DNA of 64,000 bases from an uncultured Faecalibacterium sp. (lineage in GTDB: Bacteria > Bacillota > Clostridia > Oscillospirales > Ruminococcaceae): positions 1 through 64,000 of the forward strand of contig CAKTEM010000003.1 in assembly GCA_934548045.1 (NCBI GenBank), read 5' to 3'. The notes under the pieces are model-generated. The model worked only from the letters and a program-made list of their open reading frames with translations, did not search any database and was not told where the DNA came from. A program made the translations under genes and the position numbers. Numbering within the stretch: position 1 is the first letter of the stretch; each line of letters starts with the position of its first letter. This document shows, piece after piece, positions 16,801-24,175 of this stretch.

Positions 16801-19472
16801 TAATCGACGAAGAAGGCAAGCCGACTTGTACAGGTGGTAAGAACTGGGAGTATTTTGAAAGAAACGATCAGGTCTATCTGTATGATGGATATGAATTTGA
16901 TTCAACGACTCCTGTTTCTGTAATGGTCGTGGCTTATCCGGGCGCAACTATCAAGAACGGCATTTTTGATGGAACGGTTACTAGTCTTGGAACGATTAAA
17001 GATGGTACGTTTAACGGATTCGTAAACAGCGTCGGTGTTATCGAGGGCGGCACTTTCAATGATGAAGTGATGAACCTTACGATCGATGGTGCAGCTATAG
17101 GCGGCGAATACTCTGATATTCCGAAGTGTGAAGGCGTTATTCGTGGTGGAACATTTAATGGACTGGTTGCTAATGGAAGCAAACTGGAAGGTGGTACATT
17201 TAATAACTTTGTTGTAAATACGCAGAATCTTGCTGAAAATATGGAAACTGGTGCAGATGCAATTGGCGTTATCTCAGATGGTACGTTTGAGAATGAGGTG
17301 GTAAACCTCTCTACCATTGAAGGCGGCAATTTTAGAAAAAAAGTTACCAATATCGGCACGATTTCCAATGGTGCGTTCTGGAGCGGTGTGGAGAACACCA
17401 CATACGAAAATCTGAACCCTGACAGTATGAGCGATCATGCGATTGCAACGATGTCGCTGATTGAAACAGAGAGCTTTGCAATTGACATGCAGAACGATGC
17501 AAGTACCACAGAAAACTATGTGGGAAGCATCACGAGTGGTGCTTTCTTTGGAACGGTTGAAAACAAAGGTGGCAAAATTACCGGTGGTGTGTTCCATTCG
17601 CAGCTCAGAGGCGATGCAGTTGAAAATGTGCATGTGCTGAATGCAGTGGATGCTCGAATTGGTACAGATGTTCCGAACTATAATAACACCTATGCTGTTT
17701 TTGAAAACACCGTGTATGTTGTTGGTCAGCAGGGCGTATATGTCCGTTATGTAGGCGAAGGTGAATTCGGCAGCTGGACGTCGGAGGATGTTGAACTTTC
17801 GACTGAGAATATGAGCGCAGATGGTAAGACGGTTACATTTACCATGCCCGGAGATAAGGATGTTACCCTGACTGTTTCGACCGAGAAACCTGTAAAACCT
17901 GTAGTTACCTATGCGGTTACCGTTAAGAACGGCAAAGCAACAGTCGATGGCGAAGCAATCGAAAAAGCTAAGAAGGGCGACACTGTTACTATCACCGCAA
18001 ATGCAGCGGCAGAGGGTAAGGAGTTTGCAGGCTGGAAGGTCATCGAGGGTGGCGTAACGCTGGACGATGCAAGCAAGACCACAACGACCTTTGAAATGGG
18101 CGAAGAAGCAGTCACCGTTGAAGCAACCTATAAGGATAAGACGACGAAACCTACTGAGCCTACGAAGCCGGATAAGCCTTCGGAAGATACGACCATTACA
18201 GTTGATAAAGATACCAAGCTTGACGAAGACAAAATCTACGACAAGGACGTCAAAAATGATGGTATAATCTCGAAGGGCGAGTTCACTGGCGAGGTCACAA
18301 ACAACGGTACGATTGAGAACGGTACCTTTACCGATACTGTTACCAACAACGGCACCATCAAGAATGGTAAGTTTGCTGGTGAAGTCAAGGGCAAAGGTAA
18401 GATCGAAGGTGGTACGTTCCAGCAGGTGACCGAAGCAAGTGAAATCAGCGGCGGCGTCTTCGGCGCACAGTCTGATATGAGCAATGCAAAAGTTGTTCCG
18501 AGTACCCTGAAGATCGAGAGCAGCGTTGCAGACAGCAGTCTGGTCAACGATGTTATCGGCAACGGTGCGGCACAGGCACTGGCTCTGTTTGCAGAAAACG
18601 ATATCGCAACGCAGGCGGCAGATTCTGCGGAAATGGTTGCTTATGTTGTCGGTAATCAGACCCTGACCGTCAAATACACTGGCACCGATAAGAGCTTTGA
18701 CAAGTGGGATACCACTGGTCTGGACGGTGCAAAGCTGAGCGAAGATGGCAAGACCATTACCTTCACCATGAAGAGTGGCGCAGGCGATGTCACTTTGAAA
18801 TCTGTCCAGAAGAAGGACGATACCAAGCCCACTGAACCTACGAAGCCGGAAGTCAAGACTTATGCAGTTACCGTTAAGAACGGCAAGGCAACGGTCGATG
18901 GCAAGGCAATCGAAAAGGCTAAGAAGGGCGATGTTGTTACCATCACTGCAAATGCAGCGGCAGAAGGTAAGGAATTCGCAGGCTGGAAGGTCATCGAGGG
19001 TGGCGTGACTCTGGACGATGAAAGCAAAACCACAACGACCTTTACAATGGGTGAAGAGGCAGTCACTGTCGAAGCAACCTATAAGGATAAGACGACGAAG
19101 CCCACCGAACCCACCAAGCCGACCGAACCGGACAAGAAGGATGACGACGGCGTGGGCGCACTCATTGTTGGCGGTGTTATCGTTGCTGGCGGTATCGCAA
19201 CAGGTGTTGTTGTCTACAATGTGGCAATGAACTATATCAAGTCTGCTCTGCCGGAAGGCACAGCAATTCCCGAAACTCGTGAACAGCTGGCAGTTGTTCT
19301 GTGGGAGAACGCAGGCAAGCCGGAAGTCGCAGTTGAAGAGGGTGTCGTTCTGACCGATACCGAAAAGGCAATGCGCTGGGCAACCGAGAACAAGCTTGTC
19401 TCCGCTGATGGTGCAGACAGTGTGTCGGAATTCGATGTTCTGGTTGCAGTCTATAGGGCAAAGAAGCTGTAA
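13818..19472 (+). CDS. Giant secreted repeat protein with SLH-like C-terminus
   Basis: A 1884-residue cell-surface protein of unknown role. Residues 1-32 are a Sec signal peptide with Ala-rich cleavage site (AAFAA). At least four consecutive modules repeat GNKTSGWTY..LTIY followed by NYGTIENG-type rungs (G-x-F and V-x-N-x-G), which suggests a right-handed beta-helix. Each module ends in a GGW..FTMP..NVVLTA strand set like Listeria/InlB-type repeats. Two near-identical domains (about residues 1365-1451 and 1682-1768) carry AVTVKNGKATVDG; Pro/Thr/Lys linkers follow. A hydrophobic stretch (about 1777-1800) precedes an SLH-like tail with TREQLAVVLWENAGKPE. ATG at 13818 follows AGAGGAA. The first two thirds are clearly AT-richer than the 3' third. 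Probable adhesin or wall component. Confidence 0.85.
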   Translation: MRLRKKQALRIVSSVLAASMALSAFPTAAFAAGTPQKTEAENSAVETQAEDSQDNLATLEFDENGLPIGEGNAEEGWTYDDSELTIYEGFSCDLGGQTINCSLKNYGNLRNGVFTHAVENYGTIENSTLSEYKESPDSTEATWYQCVNYGTFKDVSGEGIRNVLSFENSVIIGGKFASLSLYDESAVENADIAYLNASEGSTIKNSIFGGKSNGAFIPSDARVLKFAVESTQITATVNDIITVEACGWNEDSSKVYVVGDRNIKATYVACASPDFEFGGWTVDREIDGLQESEEQKTVNFTMPESNVVLTATERYYELEMEGGKPKYKGNKTSGWTYKVVNYDDGSTMDRLTIYSNYVHDFKGEKIDCKVENYGELSNGVFTRAVENYGVIKDSKISTYKPEDSPEDSSVSSASEWCYNYGTLENIEDVSESGVRTVNNYENGVIFGGKLKSVYNLNGGILKNSDVGELWVMEGGIIENTVFQLNEHSDLIPDNAKVLTFSDKATVNGIVKPYVWNARTDKVYVIGDRNVEVTYTGESEEFDGWNIDPEPTEWMEADDKKTISFTPNNDVTLTAKEKSYTLSIKDGKPEGKGNKTSGWTYDSTENRLTIYKGFEFEFGTQTIDCSVWNEGTIKNGVFTHGIENYGTVENSKFTSFKTGNDTSTTYGVSNSGMMIDVVDESDNTYNQYNGVIDGGKFGYIDNHNLVKNADIKKLHFSEGGSVENCVFGMWSGEDAPENAYVLTFSADATVNDFISVEPNEWDESSKKIFVVGNREVLVKYNGDAESFGGWKVTPEVEMEKVDDITVKFVNLTSDITLSATEKAVELTFDEDGYPVGKGNKTSGWTYDGYTLKFYEGYTFSQDVIVNCSVENAGTITDGTFTKGVSNYIWADGEQICGTVTGGIFAGLSIASDENMPENMYVLAAINSKINGVIDDTAEIVGENRKVTVTANLSDDEFESWNDVSGIGIDTDSKTLEFVMPSQNVILRINYKDRPLVIDEEGKPTCTGGKNWEYFERNDQVYLYDGYEFDSTTPVSVMVVAYPGATIKNGIFDGTVTSLGTIKDGTFNGFVNSVGVIEGGTFNDEVMNLTIDGAAIGGEYSDIPKCEGVIRGGTFNGLVANGSKLEGGTFNNFVVNTQNLAENMETGADAIGVISDGTFENEVVNLSTIEGGNFRKKVTNIGTISNGAFWSGVENTTYENLNPDSMSDHAIATMSLIETESFAIDMQNDASTTENYVGSITSGAFFGTVENKGGKITGGVFHSQLRGDAVENVHVLNAVDARIGTDVPNYNNTYAVFENTVYVVGQQGVYVRYVGEGEFGSWTSEDVELSTENMSADGKTVTFTMPGDKDVTLTVSTEKPVKPVVTYAVTVKNGKATVDGEAIEKAKKGDTVTITANAAAEGKEFAGWKVIEGGVTLDDASKTTTTFEMGEEAVTVEATYKDKTTKPTEPTKPDKPSEDTTITVDKDTKLDEDKIYDKDVKNDGIISKGEFTGEVTNNGTIENGTFTDTVTNNGTIKNGKFAGEVKGKGKIEGGTFQQVTEASEISGGVFGAQSDMSNAKVVPSTLKIESSVADSSLVNDVIGNGAAQALALFAENDIATQAADSAEMVAYVVGNQTLTVKYTGTDKSFDKWDTTGLDGAKLSEDGKTITFTMKSGAGDVTLKSVQKKDDTKPTEPTKPEVKTYAVTVKNGKATVDGKAIEKAKKGDVVTITANAAAEGKEFAGWKVIEGGVTLDDESKTTTTFTMGEEAVTVEATYKDKTTKPTEPTKPTEPDKKDDDGVGALIVGGVIVAGGIATGVVVYNVAMNYIKSALPEGTAIPETREQLAVVLWENAGKPEVAVEEGVVLTDTEKAMRWATENKLVSADGADSVSEFDVLVAVYRAKKL
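17910..18170 (+). repeat. Coding direct repeat, copy A
   Basis: About 260 bases encoding the AVTVKNGKATVDG domain and TKPTEP linker. It recurs at 18861-19121, offset by 951 bases (317 codons), with only scattered mostly synonymous differences, indicating recent duplication or gene conversion. Confidence 0.85.
18861..19121 (+). repeat. Coding direct repeat, copy B
   Basis: Second copy of the 17910-18170 unit inside the surface-protein gene; the two copies stay in frame. Confidence 0.85.
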
Positions 19473-19544
19473 TAGCCTTCTCAGTCACTTTCAGTGCCAG
19501 CTCCCTCAGATTTGTGCAAACTGAGATGAGGGCACCATAGCATA

Positions 19545-19618
19545 AAATACCGGGTCTTGCAGTCTGGATTCATGGAATTGAACCTGTGGATCTGACGACA
19601 AGGCCCGGTATTTCTTTG
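19545..19618 (+). terminator. Terminator of the surface-protein gene
   Basis: AAATACCGGGTCTTG pairs with CAAGGCCCGGTATTT (one G-T pair) around a 39-base loop, followed by CTTTG. A smaller hairpin CTCAG...CTGAG lies just before it. Confidence 0.65.
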
Positions 19619-19640
19619 TAAAGTGTCTGTTAAAACCACA

Positions 19641-19682
19641 AATCCCCTCGGAAAGCGTTCAAACTTTCCGAGGGGATTTTTT
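19641..19682. terminator. Bidirectional terminator, end of the pfl operon
   Basis: Perfect 15-bp stem AATCCCCTCGGAAAG / CTTTCCGAGGGGATT with a T run on the plus strand; it starts 9 bases past the pflA stop. Confidence 0.85.
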
Positions 19683-19690
19683 CGTGCGGT

Positions 19691-20443
19691 TTAACCGGGA
19701 TATTTATGAACTTCCAACAACTCTTCCGCCCGTCTGACCTGCTCCGCGGTGGGCGGAACGGCATCGGGGAGGGGATAGGGGATGCCCAGCTTCTGCCATT
19801 TGAAGAGGCCGAGGGTGTGGTAGGGGAGAACCTCCACACGCTGAACGGTCTTGAGCGACGAGATGAACTCTGCGGTCCTGCGCAGGCCGTCTTCGTCGTC
19901 GGTCAGGCCGGGTACCAGAACATGCCGGATCCAGAGCGGAACACCCAGATCCGAAATATGCTGTGCCATCGCGAGAATGTTGGAATTGTCCTTGCCGGTG
20001 AGCTGACGATGTTTTTCCGGGTCGATCTCCTTGAGGTCAAGGATAACGAGACTGGTAACGTCCATCAGGCGGTCGAACTCGGACAGATACTCCGGGTCTG
20101 TCCGAAACGGCTGACCGGCCGTGTCGAGCGCGGTGTGGACGCCTTTTTTGTGCGCCAGCGTAAAAAACTTTGTCAGAAATTCCATCTGACGGAGCGGCTC
20201 GCCGCCGCTGACGGTGATGCCGCCCTTTTTGCCCCAGTAATTGCGGTAGCGGTAGACGCGCTGGAACAGCTGTTCCGCCGTCCACTCTTCGCCGCAGTCG
20301 GTCGCCCAGGTCTCGGGGTTGTGACAGTACTTGCACCGCAGTGCGCAGCCCTGCAGAAAAACCACGAACCGGACGCCCGGCCCATCTACTGAGCCGAAGG
20401 ACTCAAGCGAATGAACGTGACCGATGGGCTCAGAGAGCTGCAT
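19691..20443 (-). CDS. pflA: Pyruvate formate-lyase-activating enzyme
   Basis: A 250-residue radical SAM enzyme that installs the glycyl radical on PflB. The cluster motif is CALRCKYCHNP (CxxxCxxC, about residues 29-36), preceded by GSVDGPGVRFVVFLQG, and followed by the SAM-contact motif ITVSGGEPL. Length is close to E. coli PflA (246). The ATG at 20443 overlaps the pflB 3' end by 14 bases, so translation is probably coupled; the ribosome site is weak. A GTG at 20479 would add 12 atypical residues. Oxygen-sensitive, in line with an anaerobe. Confidence 0.95.
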   Translation of the reverse strand: MQLSEPIGHVHSLESFGSVDGPGVRFVVFLQGCALRCKYCHNPETWATDCGEEWTAEQLFQRVYRYRNYWGKKGGITVSGGEPLRQMEFLTKFFTLAHKKGVHTALDTAGQPFRTDPEYLSEFDRLMDVTSLVILDLKEIDPEKHRQLTGKDNSNILAMAQHISDLGVPLWIRHVLVPGLTDDEDGLRRTAEFISSLKTVQRVEVLPYHTLGLFKWQKLGIPYPLPDAVPPTAEQVRRAEELLEVHKYPG

Positions 20444-22682
20444 GGCAGGTACGGGAGATGACGTCCATCTGCTGCTCACGGGTCAGGTCGATGAACTTGA
20501 CCGCGTAGCCGGAGACACGGATGGTGAAGTTTGCGTACTCTTCCTTCTCAGGATGCTCCATTGCGTCGATGAGCTTCTCCTTGCCGAAGACGTTGACGTT
20601 CAGGTGATGCGCACCCTGATCGAAGTAGCCGTCCATGACCTGAACCAGGTTCTCGACGCGCTCACCCTCGCTGTGGCCCAGAGCGTCGGGGTTGATGGTC
20701 TGGGTGTTGGAGATGCCGTCCAGAGCCCAGTGATAGGGCAGCTTTGCGACGGAGTTCAGGGATGCCAGCAGACCATTCTGCTCTGCGCCGTAGCTCGGGT
20801 TTGCACCGGGAGCAAACGGAGTAAAGGCTGCACGGCCATCGGGCAGTGCGCCGGTGTACTTGCCGTAGACGACGTTGGAGGTGATGGTCAGGATGGAGGT
20901 GGTAGCCTCGGAGTTGCGGTAGGTGTGACGCTTCTTGATCATCTCAAGGAAGGTGCGCAGCAGCCAGACACCGATCTCGTCTGCACGGTCGTCGTCGTTG
21001 CCGTACTTCGGGAAGTCGCCCTCGACCTCGAAGCCGGTAGCCAGACCAGTCTCGTCGCGGACGACCTTGACCTTGGCGTACTTGATGGCACTCAGAGAGT
21101 CGATGACGTGAGAGAAGCCTGCGATACCGGTCGCGAAGGTGCGGCGGACGTCGGTGTCGATGAGGGCCATCTCAGCCTCTTCGTAGTAATATTTATCGTG
21201 CATGTACTGGATGAGGTTCAGCACGTTGACGTACAGGCCAGCCAGCCAGTCCAGCATCTGGACGTACTTGGGCAGGACCTCGTCATAGTTCAGGTACTCG
21301 CTGGTGATGGGGGCGTAGTTCGGGCCGCACTGCTCGTGGCTCTTCTCGTCCACGCCGCCGTTGATGGCGTACAGCAGGCACTTTGCGAGGTTTGCGCGTG
21401 CGCCGAAGAACTGCATCTCCTTGCCGGTCTGGGTAGCAGAAACGCAGCAGCAGATGGAGTAATCGTCGCCCCAGACCGGCTTCATCACGTCGTCGTTCTC
21501 GTACTGGACAGAGCTGGTGGTGATGGAGATCTTAGCAGCGTACTTCTTGAAGTTCTCGGGCAGAGCGGAGGAGTACAGAACGGTCAGGTTCGGCTCGGGT
21601 GCAGGGCCCATGTTCTCCAGAGTGTGCAGGAAGCGGTAGCAGTTCTTGGTGACCATGCTGCGGCCGTCCATGCCGATGCCGCCGACTTCCAGAGTAGCCC
21701 AGACCGGGTCGCCGGAGAACAGCTGGTTGTAGCTGGGGATACGAGCAAACTTGACCATACGGAATTTCATGACCATGTGGTCGATCAGCTCCTGAGCCTG
21801 GCTCTCGGTCAGGGTGCCGTTGTCCAGATCGCGCTGGATGTAGATATCCAGGAAGGTGGAGATACGGCCAACGCTCATTGCTGCGCCGTTCTGGGTCTTG
21901 ATGGCAGCCAGATAGCCGAAGTACAGCCACTGGCAGGCTTCCTTAGCGTTCTTAGCAGGCTGAGAGATGTCGTAGCCGTAAGACTCAGCCATCTTCTTCA
22001 TGCCCTTCAGAGCGTTGATCTGGCGTGCGATCTCCTCGCGCAGGCGGATGACGTCATCGGTCATGGTGCCGTCGCCGCAGTTGGCGAAGTCTTCCTGCTT
22101 GAACTGGATCAGAGCGTCGATACCGTACAGAGCAACACGGCGGTAGTCGCCGACGATACGGCCGCGGCCGTAGGTGTCGGGCAGACCGGTGATGATGTGG
22201 GTGTGACGAGCCTTCTTCATCTCAGGGGTGTAGGCATCGAAAACAGCCTGGTTGTGGGTACGGGTATAGTCGGTGAAGATCTTGTGCAGCTCTGCGCTCG
22301 GCTCGTAGCCGTAGGTGGTGCAGGCCTGCTCTGCCATCTTGATACCGCCGTAGGGCATGAAGGCACGCTTCAGGGGCTTGTCGGTCTGCAGGCCGACGAT
22401 CTGCTCGAGATCCTTCAGGTTCTCGTCGATGTAGCCCGGGCCGTAAGCGGTCAGACCGCTGACGACGTCGGTCTCCATGTCCAGCACGCCGCCCTTGGCA
22501 CGCTCAGCTTTCTGGAGCTGCTGCAGTGCGCCCCACAGCTTGTTGGTAGCCTCGGTCGGGCCAGCCAGGAACGATTCGTCGCCGTTGTACGGAGTGTAGT
22601 TCTTCTGGATGAAGTCGCGAACATTGACTTCCTCTTTCCAGATGCGGCCTTCAAAGCCTTCCCACTGTTCAAAATTGATCAT
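20430..22682 (-). CDS. pflB: Pyruvate formate-lyase (formate C-acetyltransferase)
   Basis: A 750-residue glycyl radical enzyme making acetyl-CoA and formate from pyruvate and CoA. The adjacent catalytic cysteines occur in YSICCCVSATQTGKEM (about residues 412-427), here as three Cys in a row. The glycyl-radical loop is IRVSGYAVKF near the C-terminus. Length is normal (about 750-760). The ATG follows AAGGAGG. It is first in a pflB-pflA operon with a promoter and a leader hairpin upstream. Confidence 0.97.
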   Translation of the reverse strand: MINFEQWEGFEGRIWKEEVNVRDFIQKNYTPYNGDESFLAGPTEATNKLWGALQQLQKAERAKGGVLDMETDVVSGLTAYGPGYIDENLKDLEQIVGLQTDKPLKRAFMPYGGIKMAEQACTTYGYEPSAELHKIFTDYTRTHNQAVFDAYTPEMKKARHTHIITGLPDTYGRGRIVGDYRRVALYGIDALIQFKQEDFANCGDGTMTDDVIRLREEIARQINALKGMKKMAESYGYDISQPAKNAKEACQWLYFGYLAAIKTQNGAAMSVGRISTFLDIYIQRDLDNGTLTESQAQELIDHMVMKFRMVKFARIPSYNQLFSGDPVWATLEVGGIGMDGRSMVTKNCYRFLHTLENMGPAPEPNLTVLYSSALPENFKKYAAKISITTSSVQYENDDVMKPVWGDDYSICCCVSATQTGKEMQFFGARANLAKCLLYAINGGVDEKSHEQCGPNYAPITSEYLNYDEVLPKYVQMLDWLAGLYVNVLNLIQYMHDKYYYEEAEMALIDTDVRRTFATGIAGFSHVIDSLSAIKYAKVKVVRDETGLATGFEVEGDFPKYGNDDDRADEIGVWLLRTFLEMIKKRHTYRNSEATTSILTITSNVVYGKYTGALPDGRAAFTPFAPGANPSYGAEQNGLLASLNSVAKLPYHWALDGISNTQTINPDALGHSEGERVENLVQVMDGYFDQGAHHLNVNVFGKEKLIDAMEHPEKEEYANFTIRVSGYAVKFIDLTREQQMDVISRTCHAAL

Positions 22683-22739
22683 TGGAACCTCCTTGTTCCT
22701 TCCATCTCTGAGTTAGAATGAGCTAACTGCTTTGCCTAT

Positions 22740-22763
22740 AAAAAACCGCCTGATGCGGCTTTC
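22740..22763 (-). promoter_or_regulatory. Attenuator-like hairpin in the pflB leader
   Basis: Minus strand reads AAAGCCGC ATCAG GCGGTTTTTT: an eight-pair stem followed by six T, between the promoter and the pflB start codon. It could terminate part of the transcripts before pflB. Confidence 0.45.
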
Positions 22764-22824
22764 GGGGAGTTCGGACCGACTACCAAACGCAGGGGAATTT
22801 CTCTGTACCCGGCAGCCTGCACTT

Positions 22825-22853
22825 ATAATAACAACGATTCCCAAAAAAAGCAA
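22825..22853 (-). promoter_or_regulatory. pflBA promoter
   Basis: Minus strand TTGCTT, 17-bp spacer, TATTAT, leader about 140 bases. Confidence 0.65.
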
Positions 22854-22955
22854 GACCATTTTACTGGAAATTTTGAGCCATTCCAAACTGGAAAGGCCAA
22901 AATGTGACTCGAGCAACCGCTCACAAATTTTTTTGAAAAAATTGAAAATCGGGGG

Positions 22956-23015
22956 TTGACAGTCACGACAAACTATGATATCCTTTTGTCACGGCAAGGT
23001 TAGTCAAATCTAACC
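22956..23015 (+). promoter_or_regulatory. Promoter with a DtxR-like operator
   Basis: Consensus -35 TTGACA (22956), 17-bp spacer, TATCCT. Just past the expected start site lies GGTTAG TCAAAT CTAACC (22998-23015), a perfect 6+6 inverted repeat. Its core TTAGTCAAATCTAA resembles the TTAGGCAAACCTAA-type boxes used by DtxR-family iron or manganese repressors. The placement would block elongation when the repressor is bound. Confidence 0.55.
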
Positions 23016-23222
23016 AAAGCTGCGGAGGTTCCTGCAAGACCTCTGAAAGGAAACCCTATTCCTCCATTCCATTCTCTTTTTTTAAAAAGGAAGCGGCAGC
23101 TTATGGTTTGCTCTGTCAGCTTCCAGTGCGGCACGAGGGGCTTTTGGTACGGCACCTTGGGCGAAAGAAAACAAAAACGGGACGTACAGCTTGACCACCT
23201 GTGCGCCCCGATTTTTGTTTTT
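22990..23222 (+). ncRNA. Candidate metal-regulated small RNA
   Basis: Between the strong promoter at 22956 and the terminator at 23170 there is no convincing gene. The transcript would be about 230 nt with hairpins at GAGGT..ACCTC (about 23025-23042) and further downstream. A 48-codon frame starts at 23104 (MVCSVSFQCGTRGFWYG) behind AAGGAAG, but it runs through the terminator before stopping, so I doubt it is translated. Alternatives are a leader whose gene has been lost, or a short coding mRNA. Confidence 0.35.
23170..23222 (+). terminator. Terminator of the 22990-23222 unit
   Basis: Layered stem: AACAAAAACGGG with CCCCGATTTTTGTT, and inside it CGTACAG with CTGTGCG; ends in GTTTTT. Confidence 0.7.
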
Positions 23223-23263
23223 AATGTCTTAAAAATAGAAAGAAGATAGATGAATATTAAATA

Positions 23264-23710
23264 TTACCAGATGTGGATTGTAACAGGATTAGTAACAGTA
23301 GCGCGAGAAAAATAGTTATCCATGTCAAAGATGTAGAACGATGTTGTTACGTCTCGAACACGAGTAATGCCGTAGTTTTTTAGCGCACTATTCATGAGAG
23401 TGATAGGGCCAGTGGCTTTTTGCCCATTTCCAACGTTGATAGACATCAACGAATCATAAGTGCCAAACGTATAACCGTTGACAGTCGTATTACGGCACTG
23501 AACTGTAATGTTACGACCAGAGTTGTTTTCAATACGAACACGGATTTGTGGGCCGTAAATGTTGCTGGAGGTGCTAAAATCGACGGCAGTGATTTTAATT
23601 CCGCCTTCGTTGTAGAGAACAGTTTGACTGATGCTTGAACCACAAGCAGTCAGAGCCATGAGCATAATGCCGACTAGGAAAAGGGAAACGAGTCGCAAAG
23701 TCTTTTTCAT
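23264..23710 (-). CDS. Small lipoprotein with beta-sandwich-like domain
   Basis: A 148-residue secreted lipoprotein: basic N-terminus, hydrophobic segment and lipobox LTAC with Cys23. The mature part has alternating strands (IRVRIENNSGRNITVQCRN) like the immunoglobulin-fold DUF4352/DUF5067 lipoproteins; this family link is tentative. It is divergent from an XRE regulator, with a promoter containing an inverted repeat. A matching arrangement occurs at 52.5-54.8 kb. Base composition is AT-richer than neighbours. Confidence 0.7.
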   Translation of the reverse strand: MKKTLRLVSLFLVGIMLMALTACGSSISQTVLYNEGGIKITAVDFSTSSNIYGPQIRVRIENNSGRNITVQCRNTTVNGYTFGTYDSLMSINVGNGQKATGPITLMNSALKNYGITRVRDVTTSFYIFDMDNYFSRATVTNPVTIHIW

Positions 23711-23754
23711 ATAAATTCCTCCTGAAAAAGAATAAAGGTGAATACGTTAAGCTA

Positions 23755-23796
23755 ATGATACATCTAATAAGGTGTAAAGTCAATACATCTTATTAG
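23755..23796 (-). promoter_or_regulatory. Lipoprotein promoter with operator, shared with copy at 52.9 kb
   Basis: Minus strand TTGACT, 17-bp spacer, TATCAT. An 11-bp inverted repeat CTAATAAGGTG / CATCTTATTAG (23764-23796, one mismatch) covers the -35 region and spacer, the expected operator of the adjacent XRE protein. The stretch aligns over about 60 bases with the XRE/lipoprotein promoter near 52870-52930. Confidence 0.65.
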
Positions 23797-23832
23797 GCGT
23801 CAAGTATAGTTCCTTTCAAGGGGGCTTACCGG

Positions 23833-24117
23833 ATGTATTGTTACGAACGTCTGAGAGATTTGAGGGAAGACGCAGACCTTACCCAGAAGAAAATCGGGGA
23901 GTTGCTAAACACGACACAACAACAATATGCAAAGTATGAATTAGGAATTCAAGAAATTCCAACACATCACTTGATTACTTTGGCGGATTACTACCATGTC
24001 AGCCTCGATTACATCGTAGGGCGTAGTGATTGGTGTGATGTCGAACTGTGGAGGATGAAAAACGTACTGAGCGAAAAACAGAAGGAAAAGCTGTTGATTC
24101 AGCTAAAAAAGAATTAA
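23833..24117 (+). CDS. XRE-family transcriptional regulator (module A)
   Basis: A 94-residue helix-turn-helix protein. The HTH (residues about 5-62) contains LTQKKIGELLNTTQQQYAKY and ends with VSLDYIVGRSDW. It is closely similar to the protein encoded at 52558-52851, sharing MYCY.RLRDLREDADLTQK and much of the HTH. Start at 23833 follows AAGGGGG. It is transcribed away from the lipoprotein gene and probably represses it and itself through the inverted repeat between them. Confidence 0.85.
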   Translation: MYCYERLRDLREDADLTQKKIGELLNTTQQQYAKYELGIQEIPTHHLITLADYYHVSLDYIVGRSDWCDVELWRMKNVLSEKQKEKLLIQLKKN

Positions 24118-24151
24118 GGCTGGACACGTTGTTTTTGGTGTCCAGCCTTAA
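24114..24151. terminator. Bidirectional terminator between converging genes
   Basis: Perfect 14-bp stem TTAAGGCTGGACAC / GTGTCCAGCCTTAA; the left arm includes the XRE stop codon. Confidence 0.85.
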
Positions 24152-24175
24152 CTTTAATAAGAATCTGTATTGAAA

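Noticed and set aside
14000..18450. CRISPR-like repetition
   Set aside because: The repeats are in-frame, degenerate protein repeats without constant-length spacers; no cas genes are present.
19545..19613. tRNA-like loop (GGTTCAATTCC on the minus strand) in the terminator after the surface protein
   Set aside because: The T-arm stem does not pair and no anticodon or D arm can be drawn; it is a terminator with a large loop.
20424..22721. A 765-codon open frame on the plus strand opposite pflB
   Set aside because: Shadow of pflB; no domains, no ribosome site, composition typical of an antisense frame.
23104..23247. 48-codon frame within the DtxR-controlled transcript
   Set aside because: It passes through the terminator hairpin before its stop codon, so a full message would rarely be made.
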